DNA of 64,000 bases from Prinia subflava (lineage: Eukaryota > Chordata > Aves > Passeriformes > Cisticolidae). The translations under genes and the position numbers were made by a program. This document shows positions 31,211-41,329 of this stretch, in pieces. How positions within the stretch are numbered: the first letter of the stretch is position 1; each line of letters opens with the position of its first letter. The DNA lies in contig NW_026960612.1 in the NCBI RefSeq assembly GCF_021018805.1, positions 2,747,027-2,811,026 of the forward strand. The letters are read 5' to 3'. The notes under the pieces are model-generated. The model did no database searches, was not told where the DNA came from, and saw only the letters and a list, made by a program, of their open reading frames with translations.

Positions 31211-32031
31211 TCCTCCCTGTCCTCCCGGATTCGTGAGGCTGCTCTCTCTTCTGCATTTCCCTGATGGCCGTTTTTAGCACCCTTGCTTGTACTTTTTGCC
31301 ACGCCTCCTCTCTGCTCATATAAACCTGAGCTTCCCTAAGTAGTTCCTGTAACACTTTCCCTAGCCAATTCTCCATCTTTTCCAATTTTCTTCGTATGTC
31401 TTCCCATGATTTTGCTACGAATTGTCTTTAACAACACCTCTCCCACGGAGGAATTGGGGTCTGTTCCCGAAAATACCTGCAGGCTCTTTCTTAATCTGTC
31501 TAGCCATTCCAAAGGTATTTCGTCCCTTCCTTGACATTCGCTGAACACCTTGCTAATGTTTTGTCCCCTTGGTACTGCTTCCCTTATACCTTGTATTACT
31601 ATATTTCTTAGATCCCTCATATTTCGTCGACCGTCTTTGGCGTGGGCTTCTCACCCCGGGTTCTGACTTGGCCATTTTAGACTCCCTGGTGTGGCTTGGG
31701 GATTTCGGCATTCCCATTCTTGTATCCCTGCTTGTCTGATCATTTTCCTCTCCTCATGATTAAATAATGACCGTAGTATCGCCATTATATCATCATACAA
31801 GTAAATACTCGTGCCTAAAAACTCATCAAGCCTATCGGAGACCCCTAAAGGATCATCCATCAGTCTCCCCATCTCTTTCTTAAATGCTCTCACATCCACA
31901 GTATTAATAGGCACATTCATGTATCCAATAACACCGGGGGTGGTCAGCACTTCTCTTAAGGGGAGTAAGTTGTACCTATCTTCTTCATTTTCACTGTCTT
32001 CCTCACTTACTTTTTTCACTTTCTGCCACAT
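31188..32031 (-). pseudogene. ERV3 gag capsid
   Basis: The N-terminal domain reads LREVLTTPGVIGYMNVPINT and DDIMAILRSLFNHEERKMI (31651-32031). The C-terminal domain (31336-31620) has the major homology region ECQGRDEIPLEWLDRLRKSL. A charged helical stretch leads towards the nucleocapsid (31188-31385). Frame changes near 31640 and 31385 break the protein. The wording is of gammaretroviral p30 type. Confidence 0.9.
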
Positions 32032-32180
32032 TCTCCTAACCTGGGGGGGGTGGCGGCTGGTCTAGTCAAGTCAGTGTGTGTGCATGGGCTAGGGCTGGGA
32101 AGGGATGCCTAATCCCTCCCTGGAGGTGGCTTCTCCAAGGGCGGGAGATCTCGGGGCTGAGAAGGGGGCTTGGGCAGGGG

Positions 32181-32516
32181 TTAGAATCCCGCCTGAGGAG
32201 ACTGGCACTCAAGCGGCGGCTCCGAGGCAGCCACCGGAGGAGCTTGAGTAATCTGCAAGGGTCGAGGTGGGTCTCCCGAGGATACCTGGGGAGGGACCAG
32301 GGCTTGTGTGGGCTGGGGTAAAAGCATTGAGTATGGTGGAGGGAGGTTATCTAAGGGATCCCATGTGTTCCCTTGTGTCTCGACGGGGGTTTTAGTTCTT
32401 ATTGGGTATAGCCTGACATTTGCTCTTTCCCATATCTGGGCATACTCATATTCTTCGTATTCCCGTGTCTCCTTGTTTGCCACATAAGCGCACAAGGCCT
32501 GACGAGTCCACTGCAC
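32181..32516 (-). pseudogene. ERV3 gag linker with PPPY late domain
   Basis: A Pro-rich frame with DNLPPPYSMLL, the late-domain motif that recruits NEDD4-type ubiquitin ligases for budding, as in gammaretroviral p12. It begins WTRQALCAYV, the end of matrix. Confidence 0.8.
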
Positions 32517-33437
32517 GAATGTGCCAAATACAGGCCAGGTTACATGCCTCCTTATCTCCTTCCCTCCCCCCCCCCCAGATTTCCATGCAGTAATGAATCA
32601 TCCTTTCTTTAGATTTTTATTTCCTTATGGGACACTCCTCCGAACATTCCAACAGCCACCCCAGTGGGCTTTTCCATGGGATTTCAGGAATGCTTCCCTC
32701 AGCAGTTTCTTCCACAGTTTTTCTCTGAACCTTGCTTTGGTACAGTCCTATTTCACCCAGACTACCCTGAAATGGCTTGTCCTTGTCCTAGATAACCTAG
32801 ATTTTATTTAATATCCTATTTTCCAAGTTGCAAATTGGTATCACCAGATTGCGAGCCCAGCAAGGGACTGACCAGTGGGCTTTCCTCTCGCAATGGGCTC
32901 TCGATTCCCTTGTTGTTTTTCCCTGGACGTTACCTGGTCCCAGGCTAAAAGGTTTACCAGTCCCGAACTCCTAAGTACATACCCTCCCTTTTAGCCTTCC
33001 TGTGACCGATTTTCTGACCTACCAAGGTTCGGTGTTTCACACAAACAAGCGACAATCACTTTCCCATCAACAGACCGCATCCCTTGCGGGACAGAAGAAC
33101 TGTGATCTTGGGGTCCTCACTCGCTTTGTGATAATATCACGTCTCATTCACACCTGGTCATGCCCCACTCAACCACACAGTACTTACGGTTCCTCTTTTC
33201 CTGGGTGGATTCTTTGTCCACGTCGAGTTTTATGAGTGAAAATGTACCGCAGTTCCCAAAGATCCCTTCCTGGCTCTTCCCTGAGCTCCCAAGAGCCCCT
33301 AAGATAGCTTTTTATCCTAACCCCTTTGATTGTGGCTTCTATCTGATTGGTTCAGTGTCCAGTTGGTTCTACGATTTCTCCCCGTTCTGCGGGGTGCCTG
33401 CCAGAAAGAAAAAGGGAGATCGCAGACCCCAAAACTG
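32517..33437 (-). pseudogene. ERV3 matrix debris and 5' leader
   Basis: Stop-rich in all minus frames. Matrix would occupy the part next to the PPPY domain, and the remaining several hundred bases to the primer site are leader. I could not fix the gag start codon. Confidence 0.5.
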
Positions 33438-33455
33438 GCCCTATGTTGGGAGCCA
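33438..33455 (-). promoter_or_regulatory. Primer-binding site of ERV3
   Basis: Four bases after the 5' LTR the minus strand reads TGGCTCCCAACATAGGGC. TGG at the right distance supports the role, but I cannot assign the tRNA. The LTR at 45975 is followed by a similar TTGGCTCCC. Confidence 0.55.
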
Positions 33456-33459
33456 AGAT

Positions 33460-34095
33460 TGTAATAAACGTAAAGCAAATTCAAATTAATAAATGATTTT
33501 ATTAATTTTTTTAAAAGAATCAACAAACAGAATTTCAGGTGAGCCAACAATCAAAGAATCAGTGTCGAGTCCCGGGATCAGCACTGGGTGAACCTTAGCT
33601 GCGGCCTCTATTGCACCACAGCTCCCCTGTTCCCATCTTTGGTTTTGTGAGTCTTGTTTATATATAGGTTTTTTTAGCAGGACAAGGTATTACTTCATAC
33701 TCTCTTTGTCTCTTCAGTTTTTCTTCATATTCATGTAGATTCATCCTCGCTGTCCGGTCAGTTGAAAAGTTCTTCCAAGGGGAGATGAATATTAAATACA
33801 ATTTCTGGGAATCGTGCATTGAGATGCGCATCCCGGATGGTGGAGTGAGATCCATATTGGTGGTAATGGTTGGGTCATTCGCAGTTCCATCTCCGGAGAA
33901 GGCCCATCTTCCTAGGACCTTCCCTCCTTTCTGTTGTAAATTCAGTCGTTCCTGGTTCTTAGCAGAGTATTTTTCAAATCCCGAGTTCGTTTATCCCCAG
34001 GCTCGAATGATTTTTGCCATTTATTTTAAAGAATGCAACTTAGTTTATATTACACATACATTATAAACATGAATTATCTCATATCATTTATCACA
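33460..34095 (-). repeat. 5' LTR of ERV3
   Basis: 636 bp, pairing with 18264-18900. The AGGG duplication follows at 34096-34099. Confidence 0.9.
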
Positions 34096-34099
34096 AGGG

Positions 34100-34531
34100 T
34101 TACTGAAAAATTAAATATAACCATGAGTAATTTGGCAGACTGCTGACCAGGCGAGCAGCTTCTCGTGATTGTATTTTGTGTAATTTCATCTGGCAAATTC
34201 ATTAGCATTCTTGTTAAAGAAATCAGACCTATGTTAAAATCTTTGATAGGTAATAAGGCACTGCATTTACTCCTTTCTAGCTCTCCAGCAACCGTAAAAC
34301 TGTAGAAAATCAGAAATCAGTCAAAAACCAAATTTAACTTAAAAAACCCCCACCATTATATCAATACCTTTTCAAGGCACACAAACACAATACGTAAAGC
34401 CTCATTAAACAGAGGTAGTCAGAACCCACTCCCTGCCGGAGCAGGGGAGGGCTGTGCTGCCCGATGGGAATAAAGACATGGGGGGGAAAGAGAGAGAAAA
34501 AAACCCAACTCTGGCCGCGGGATCTTCCAGC
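34100..34531. other. Flank between ERV3 and ERV5
   Basis: AT-rich and then GC-rich DNA with a G-run and A-run. It was contiguous with 43929 onwards before ERV5 inserted. No gene seen. Confidence 0.4.
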
Positions 34532-35299
34532 TGTTATGAACGGAAAAAAAAAAAAAAAAAAAAAAAACCAAAAAACCAAAACAACCACCCCACAACTGAC
34601 CCTCTCCTGGCTAGAGTAACACCCCCCACACCCCAGACAATCTGAGCAGGGAGAGCTGCCCTGAAGGAAAGTTGCCTGGCAACTTTTCCCTACCTAATTG
34701 AAATGTGAAAAGAAGCTGCCCACACCTAGATAGCCCTATTGTCCTTTGTAACTACCTCATTTAGCAAGAGTAACTTCGGCTATGACCAGGACAAATGCAT
34801 ATGCATTTGGATATGCAGATAGGGCAGGGCCGCCCCCGTGGATCCTGGGAGGTTTTTTTGGGGGATACTGCACCCCGGGACAGGAAGCTGGATTCGTCAG
34901 AAGAGAATGGGATAGTGCCCTGGCTGAGCGGGGAGTGGGTGCACCTCCTGGCCTGGTTTGAAGATTGGCCATGACCTGTGAGGAGCCTGAATGGAATGGG
35001 AACCGGCCAGCTGAGCTGACTGATGTAGAGAATGGGAAACTCTTGAAACTTTTCCCTGAGGGCAAAGAGCTGACTGCCAGTGCTCTGCCTTCTGATGGTT
35101 GACCAGAGAGAACTGCCAGCTGTTTCTATGGGAACAAGGACTCAGCATCCACTGGGACAGCACCTGCTCCTTCAGAGAAACTGCAGTAGTGTGGAAAACT
35201 CCGATCGGACTTTGCAATCCTGCTGATGATTTTAATAATGAGCTGATCACTTTAATAAAGAGCTGAATATTAATAAAGGCATATGCCCTGTTCTTTTCA
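34532..35299 (+). repeat. 5' LTR of ERV5
   Basis: TGTTATGAACGG to TTCTTTTCA. An A-rich tract follows the first 12 bases. An octamer-type palindrome ATGCATATGCAT is at 34795-34806 and two AATAAA signals lie near 35255 and 35274. A diverged relative ends at 49863. Confidence 0.95.
34795..34806 (+). promoter_or_regulatory. ATGCATATGCAT palindrome (MORE-type POU-dimer site) in ERV5 U3
   Basis: The 12-bp palindrome equals the published MORE element bound by Oct-factor dimers. It recurs at 43420-43431 in the 3' LTR and at 49338-49349 in the related LTR. Confidence 0.55.
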
Positions 35300-35301
35300 A
35301 T

Positions 35302-35319
35302 TGGGGACTCGTCCGGGAT
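35302..35319 (+). promoter_or_regulatory. Primer-binding site of ERV5 (proline-tRNA type)
   Basis: TGGGGACTCGTCCGGGAT, two bases after the LTR. It differs at one position from the proline-tRNA site used by murine leukaemia virus and many gammaretroviruses. Confidence 0.9.
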
Positions 35320-35739
35320 AGCCACGCCCACAAAGGACCACCCCCGAAGAAGACGATCATCTGCTTCGAGGGATCCTCGGGAATCGCTGGGTACCCCCCG
35401 GACCTTGGCATCAGCGTGGGACCAAGCAGCACAGAAGAACGCAGGATCGGCCCTGGGATCAGCGCTGGATCGGCCCTGGGATCATCGTGAGACCAAGCAA
35501 AGCAGAAGAACGCCAGATGGGTGAGATAAATCCGTGGCGGAAATGGGAGGCGAGTGAATGAGTGCTTGAGTGAGATGGGGGCCGGCAGCTCGGACCCCCA
35601 GAGCGAAAGTGGACCCCCTAGTATCGCGTTTCCGGTCTCCTGAGAGGGTGCCGGCCGAGAACGGGCGGGAAGCGAATGGCATAGAAGAGTGACTGAGGCG
35701 CCTCCTTGGGGGAGGGCCCCATCGAGCGTGCAAAGGCTC
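35320..35739 (+). other. ERV5 leader upstream of the arrays
   Basis: GC-rich untranslated leader. The word GGATCGGCCCTGGGATCA occurs twice in tandem around 35441-35485. A short ATG frame (near 35517) closes quickly. No gag start is recognisable. The region includes the place where a gammaretroviral packaging signal would begin. Confidence 0.6.
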
Positions 35740-36440
35740 TTGAGGTGTGAGGTAAGATCCTCGGCAGGGCAGGTGAGAGGTCCCTGGCAGGGCTGCCCCA
35801 GAAGGCAGATGAGAGGAGATCCCCAACAGGGAAGGTAATGTCCCTGGCAGGGCTGCCCCAGAAGGCAGGTGAGAGGAGACCCCAGCAGGGCAGGTGAGAG
35901 GTCTCTGGCAGGGCTGCTCCAGAAAGCAAGTGAAAGAAGATCCCTGGCACAGCAGGATGCCCCATCAGGCAGGCGAGGGATGATCCCCGGCAGAGCAAGT
36001 GCAAGGTAATGTCCCTGGCACAACAAGACAAGATGCTCCAGTAGGCAGGCGAGAGAAGATCCCCAGCAGGGCAAGTGAGAGGCCCCTGGCAGGGTTACTC
36101 CAGAAGGCAGATGAGAGAAGATCCTCAGCAGGGCAGGTGAGAGGTCCCTGGCAGGGCTGCTCCAGAAGGGAATTGAAAGAGGATCCCTGGCACGGCAAGA
36201 TGCCCCATCAGGCAGACGAGGAAAGATCCCCGGCAGAGCAGGTGCAAGGTAATGTCCCCGGCATGGCAAAACAAGATGCCCCAGTAGGCAGGTGAGAAAA
36301 AGTCCCTGGCAGGGCAGGTAGAAAGTCTCGGGCAGGGCAGGATGCCCTGACAGGCAGGCAAGGAAGATCCCTAATAGGGCAAGTGGGAAGTCCCTGGCAG
36401 GATAGGGCATGATGTCCCAGGAGGCAGGTGGGCTGTCCCC
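35740..36440 (+). repeat. Degenerate ~60-bp tandem array with splice-donor-like motifs
   Basis: About eleven degenerate units built on the words CCCTGGCAGGGCTGC, CCAGAAGGCAGGTGAGAGG and GATCCCCAGCAGGGCAGG. A longer period of about 244 bp is visible: the block GATCCCTGGCAC...GATGCCCCATCAGGCAG occurs near 35938 and 36182. CAGGTGAGAGG, close to the vertebrate 5' splice consensus, occurs several times with variants. The long minus-strand open frame across it is a by-product of a stop-poor repeat. Confidence 0.8.
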
Positions 36441-36610
36441 AAGAGAGTTTAAGCATATCTGGGCAAGCAAGTAAGATATCATTAGCAAGCAGGAAAGCAG
36501 GCATAAAGGTGAGGAAACAGACAAGAAAGCAGACAGGCAAGCAAGAAGGCAAGCAAGATTTATGAAAAAAAAAAAAAAGGGGCAAACAAAAAGAGCAGCC
36601 AGATAAACAA
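36441..36610 (+). other. Purine-rich spacer between the two arrays
   Basis: Dominated by GCAAGCAAG and AGGCAAG words and a short A-run, low complexity, no coding potential. Confidence 0.6.
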
Positions 36611-39600
36611 AAAGGGAGGCGAAGGGGACTCGGCCGGAGTTCGGGTGTGAGGCTCGGCAGGACGTTCGACCTCACCCCGGCAGGGAGTTCGAGTCTCCTA
36701 AGCCTAGGGGGCAAGGGGGGCTTGGCCGGAGTTCAGGTGTGAGGCTCGGCAGGACGTTCGACCTCAGCCTGGCAGGGAGTTCAAGCCTCCTAAGCCTTGT
36801 AGGAAAGGGAGGCGAAGGGGACTCGGCCGGAGTTCGGGAGTGAGGCTCGGCAGGACGTTCGACCTCACCCCGGCAGGGAGTTCGAGTCTCCTAAGCCTAG
36901 GGGGCAAGGGGGGCTTGGCCGGAGTTCAGGTGTGAGGCTCGGCAGGACGTTCGACCTCAGCCTGGCAGGGAGTTCAAGCCTCCTAAGCCTTGTAGGAAAG
37001 GGAGGCGAAGGGGACTCGGCCGGAGTTCGGGAGTGAGGCTCGGCAGGACGTTCGACCTCACCCCGGCAGGGAGTTCGAGTCTCCTAAGCCTAGGGGGCAA
37101 GGGGGGCTTGGCCGGAGTTCAGGTGTGAGGCTCGGCAGGACGTTCGACCTCAGCCTGGCAGGGAGTTCAAGCCTCCTAAGCCTTGTAGGAAAGGGAGGCG
37201 AAGGGGACTCGGCCGGAGTTCGGGAGTGAGGCTCGGCAGGACGTTCGACCTCACCCCGGCAGGGAGTTCGAGTCTCCTAAGCCTAGGGGGCAAGGGGGGC
37301 TTGGCCGGAGTTCAGGTGTGAGGCTCGGCAGGACGTTCGACCTCAGCCTGGCAGGGAGTTCAAGCCTCCTAAGCCTTGTAGGAAAGGGAGGCGAAGGGGA
37401 CTCGGCCGGAGTTCGGGAGTGAGGCTCGGCAGGACGTTCGACCTCACCCCGGCAGGGAGTTCGAGTCTCCTAAGCCTAGGGGGCAAGGGGGGCTTGGCCG
37501 GAGTTCAGGTGTGAGGCTCGGCAGGACGTTCGACCTCAGCCTGGCAGGGAGTTCAAGCCTCCTAAGCCTTGTAGGAAAGGGAGGCGAAGGGGACTCGGCC
37601 AGAGTTCGGGAGTGAGGCTCGGCAGGACGTTCGACCTCACCCCGGCAGGGAGTTCGAGTCTCCTAAGCCTAGGGGGCAAGGGGGGCTTGGCCGGAGTTCA
37701 GGTGTGAGGCTCGGCAGGACGTTCGACCTCAGCCTGGCAGGGAGTTCAAGCCTCCTAAGCCTTGTAGGAAAGGGAGGCGAAGGGGACTCGGCCGGAGTTC
37801 GGGAGTGAGGCTCGGCAGGACGTTCGACCTCACCCCGGCAGGGAGTTCGAGTCTCCTAAGCCTAGGGGGCAAGGGGGGCTTGGCCGGAGTTCAGGTGTGA
37901 GGCTCGGCAGGACGTTCGACCTCAGCCTGGCAGGGAGTTCAAGCCTCCTAAGCCTTGTAGGAAAGGGAGGCGAAGGGGACTCGGCCGGAGTTCGGGTGTG
38001 AGGCTCGGCAGGACGTTCGACCTCACCCCGGCAGGGAGTTCGAGTCTCCTAAGCCTAGGGGGCAAGGGGGGGCTTGGCCGGAGTTCAGGTGTGAGGCTCG
38101 GCAGGACGTTCGACCTCAGCCTGGCAGGGAGTTCAAGCCTCCTAAGCCTTGTAGGAAAGGGAGGCGAAGGGGACTCGGCCGGAGTTCGGGAGTGAGGCTC
38201 GGCAGGACGTTCGACCTCACCCCGGCAGGGAGTTCGAGTCTCCTAAGCCTAGGGGGCAAGGGGGGCTTGGCCGGAGTTCAGGTGTGAGGCTCGGCAGGAC
38301 GTTCGACCTCAGCCTGGCAGGGAGTTCAAGCCTCCTAAGCCTTGTAGGAAAGGGAGGCGAAGGGGACTCGGCCGGAGTTCGGGAGTGAGGCTCGGCAGGA
38401 CGTTCGACCTCACCCCGGCAGGGAGTTCGAGTCTCCTAAGCCTAGGGGGCAAGGGGGGCTTGGCTGGAGTTCAGGTGTGAGGCTCGGCAGGACATTCGAC
38501 CTCAGCCTGGCAGGGAGTTCAAGCCTCCTAAGCCTTGTAGGAAAGGGAGGCGAAGGGGACTCGGCCAGAGTTCGGGAGTGAGGCTCGGCAGGACGTTCGA
38601 CCTCACCCCGGCAGGGAGTTCGAGTCTCCTAAGCCTAGGGGGCAAGGGGGGCTTGGCCGGAGTTCAGGTGTGAGGCTCGGCAGGACGTTCGACCTCAGCC
38701 TGGCAGGGAGTTCAAGCCTCCTAAGCCTTGTAGGAAAGGGAGGCGAAGGGGACTCGGCCGGAGTTCGGGAGTGAGGCTCTGCAGGACGTTCGACCTCACC
38801 CCGGCAGGGAGTTCGAGTCTCCTAAGCCTAGGGGGCAAGGGGGGCTTGGCTGGAGTTCAGGTGTGAGGCTCAGCAGGACGTTCGACCTCAGCCTGGCAGG
38901 GAGTTCAAGCCTCCTAAGCCTTGTAGGAAAGGGAGGCGAAGGGGACTCGGCCGGAGTTCGGGAGTGAGGCTCGGCAGGACGTTCGACCTCACCCCGGCAG
39001 GGAGTTCGAGTCTCCTAAGCCTAGGGGGCAAGGGGGGCTTGGCCGGAGTTCAGGTGTGAGGCTCGGCAGGACGTTCGACCTCAGCCTGGCAGGGAGTTCA
39101 AGCCTCCTAAGCCTTGTAGGAAAGGGAGGCGAAGGGGACTCGGCCAGAGTTCGGGAGTGAGGCTCGGCAGGACGTTCGACCTCACCCCGGCAGGGAGTTC
39201 GAGTCTCCTAAGCCTAGGGGGCAAGGGGGGCTTGGCCGGAGTTCAGGTGTGAGGCTCGGCAGGACGTTCGACCTCAGCCTGGCAGGGAGTTCAAGCCTCC
39301 TAAGCCTTGTAGGAAAGGGAGGCGAAGGGGACTCGGCCGGAGTTCGGGTGTGAGGCTCGGCAGGACGTTCGACCTCACCCCGGCAGGGAGTTCGAGTCTC
39401 CTAAGCCTAGGGGGCAAGGGGGGCTTGGCCGGAGTTCAGGTGTGAGGCTCGGCAGGACGTTCGACCTCAGCCTGGCAGGGAGTTCAAGCCTCCTAAGCCT
39501 TGTAGGAAAGGGAGGCGAAGGGGACTCGGCCGGAGTTCGGGAGTGAGGCTCGGCAGGACGTTCGACCTCACCCCGGCAGGGAGTTCGAGTCTCCTAAGCC

Positions 39601-39797
39601 TAGGGGGCAAGGGGGGCTTGGCCGGAGTTCAGGTGTGAGGCTCGGCAGGACGTTCGACCTCAGCCTGGCAGGGAGTTCAAGCCTCCTAAGCCTTGTAGGA
39701 AAGGGAGGCGAAGGGGACTCGGCCGGAGTTCGGGAGTGAGGCTCGGCAGGACGTTCGACCTCAGCCTGGCAGGGAGTTCAAGCCTCCTAAGCCTTGT
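36611..39797 (+). repeat. 193-bp dimeric tandem array, 16.5 copies
   Basis: The word GAAGGGGACTCGG starts at 36621, 36814, 37007, 37200, 37393, 37586, 37779, 37972, 38166, 38359, 38552, 38745, 38938, 39131, 39324, 39517 and 39710: period 193, with one 194. Each unit is two related halves of about 96 bp (GTTCGGGAGTGAGG half and GTTCAGGTGTGAGG half). Every half contains TGAGG-c-TCG and CGA-CCTCA flanking GCAGGACGTT, able to form a bulged 8-bp hairpin (9 bp in the first half) with GACG in the loop. Units are almost identical, so the array was homogenised recently. The final half-unit is a hybrid of the two types. Confidence 0.95.
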
Positions 39798-41329
39798 GAA
39801 GTTAGAGAGTTCAAACAAGACTCAGCAGGGGTCCAAGCCTAGAAAGCCTAGAAAGAAGTTCAGACTTAAGTCGAAAAGTTAAGAGAGATACCCTTAGCAG
39901 AAAACAATGGGTGGGATTCATAGTAGTACGTGTCATAGCCAAGAGAGAGTTTTAAAAAGAGACAGACGAAAAAGTGTCAAAAGTGGGTTGCCAAGAAATT
40001 ATATTCTGACCCTTTAAAGTTCAACAAAGAGATTCAGAATGTTTAGTTGTGAGAGATCAGACTTAGTTATCTTAAAGTTTAGATTGCCAATCAGAATATT
40101 CCAGTTTAGATTGAAGCATTGTTAAAGTACTTCGTTTTTCCTTTTATTTTAAGGCCTAAAAACTGAGATGATGTTATAGTAAACAAGCAGACCCTTCCAA
40201 AAGGACAGTAAAGAAGATTCTCCCTAACATCCCCCTGGAACAATTGTCAGACCAATAATATCCTTAAAAGACCACAAAGAGTAAAATTACAAAGAGAGTA
40301 GTCATAGTGTAAGACCTGAATTCAGTAAATGTGTAACCACTTAAACCAACATCTCTAAGCCCAAGAAGACCCTGATGTAAAACCACTATCTTATGCAGCC
40401 TTCTGGCTAGAAAACTATAAGTAATGAAAATGTGAAAAGATGCAAACTCTCCCTCCTACCCCAGCTGTACCTCCAGTCTCTTCCTTAACCTCTCCAACAG
40501 TTCCCCTTCACCAATTGTGATACCCTCACTTCCCCACTTGGGAGTGGGAACCACCCCTGCCCAGTGTTTCTCTTGGCCTGTCTCCACTACTGCTCCCTCT
40601 ACCTGGTGTTTTAGAGGAAGAGACAGATTACAACACCAAATCCAAAGCACCAAGAACAGAGGAGGTCTTTCCCCTTAGAAAAGTTCCTATAGATTAATTA
40701 AAAAGATTAAAATTTATAAATGCACCTTTGACAACCCCTGAAGCCCAAGACTCTAAGAAAGAGAGAGGGTTTAGTAGAAGCCCCCATTGGAATGTCTAAC
40801 CAGCTAGACCAGCTTCTGAGGCCAAATAGTTATTTCTAGAGAGAGTTAAACTCTATTCTAATAGTTCTGTTCACTCCAGAAGAAGCCCGGATAGTCCAGA
40901 TAGCAAAAATAAAAAAATAGACTGTGACACCCAAGAGACCACAAGATGCCCTTAATAGACACCAGCTAAAATTCAGACCAAGAAAAAAAAAAAAAAAAAA
41001 AAAAAAAGCAAAGCATGAGAGACTATAGATCCCTGATAGTGAGAATCAAAGTCTACGGTCTATCTCTCAAAACTACTAGACCCAGTAGTTAAGAGATAAC
41101 CAACTTGCCTGCAAACAGTTGCAGTAACAGCTACCCTAATAAAAGAAGTCTAAAAGGTTGATCCTGCAAAAGAAAAATTGCTAAGCCAGAAGACTTTACA
41201 CTAGTTGACTGACTCTAAAATAATGAACACAAGTGACTTAGAATTAATCACCCTATGCAGTTTCTCGCTAGAGAACCCCTAGCCAATCTAGAACATGATT
41301 CAAAGTAAGAAGAAAATTAGTAATTGCAG
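39798..41329 (+). pseudogene. ERV5 gag debris in a GG-poor segment
   Basis: Stop-rich DNA that keeps traces of gammaretroviral gag. A Pro-rich stretch is near 40440-40640. At 40798-40920 a capsid-like reading contains NQLDQLLRPNSYF, then a TAG at 40837-40839 where the family has Trp, followed by RELNSILIVLFTPEEARIV. GG dinucleotides are conspicuously rare compared with the flanking arrays. A 26-base A-run lies near 40982. No protein can be made. Confidence 0.6.

Larger units (their letters stand above)
18264..34095 (-). mobile_element. ERV3: gammaretrovirus-like provirus holding ERV4 and a solo LTR
   Basis: LTRs 33460-34095 (5') and 18264-18900 (3') are flanked by a perfect 4-bp duplication AGGG (18260-18263 and 34096-34099), the length made by gammaretroviral integrases. 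In minus order it holds gag (matrix, PPPY domain, capsid, one-knuckle nucleocapsid), protease, RT with YVDD, RNase H, integrase, a Cys-rich ORF and env debris. ERV4 (20103-25887) splits the env region and a solo LTR (29508-29899) splits RT. Many frames are long but all have at least one lesion. Confidence 0.9.

Noticed and set aside
35247..36524. 425-codon minus-strand open frame across the ERV5 leader array
   Set aside because: It is a by-product of a stop-poor tandem repeat: the peptide is itself a degenerate repeat of Leu/Pro/Cys-rich blocks, runs antisense to the element and continues into the LTR.
36611..39797. CRISPR-like array
   Set aside because: Units are contiguous 193-bp repeats without unique spacers, inside a vertebrate LTR element.
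36611..39797. tRNA-derived or Pol III repeat, because of GTTCGAGTC words resembling a B box
   Set aside because: The match to the B-box consensus is imperfect, no A box at the right spacing was seen, and the other half-unit loses it.
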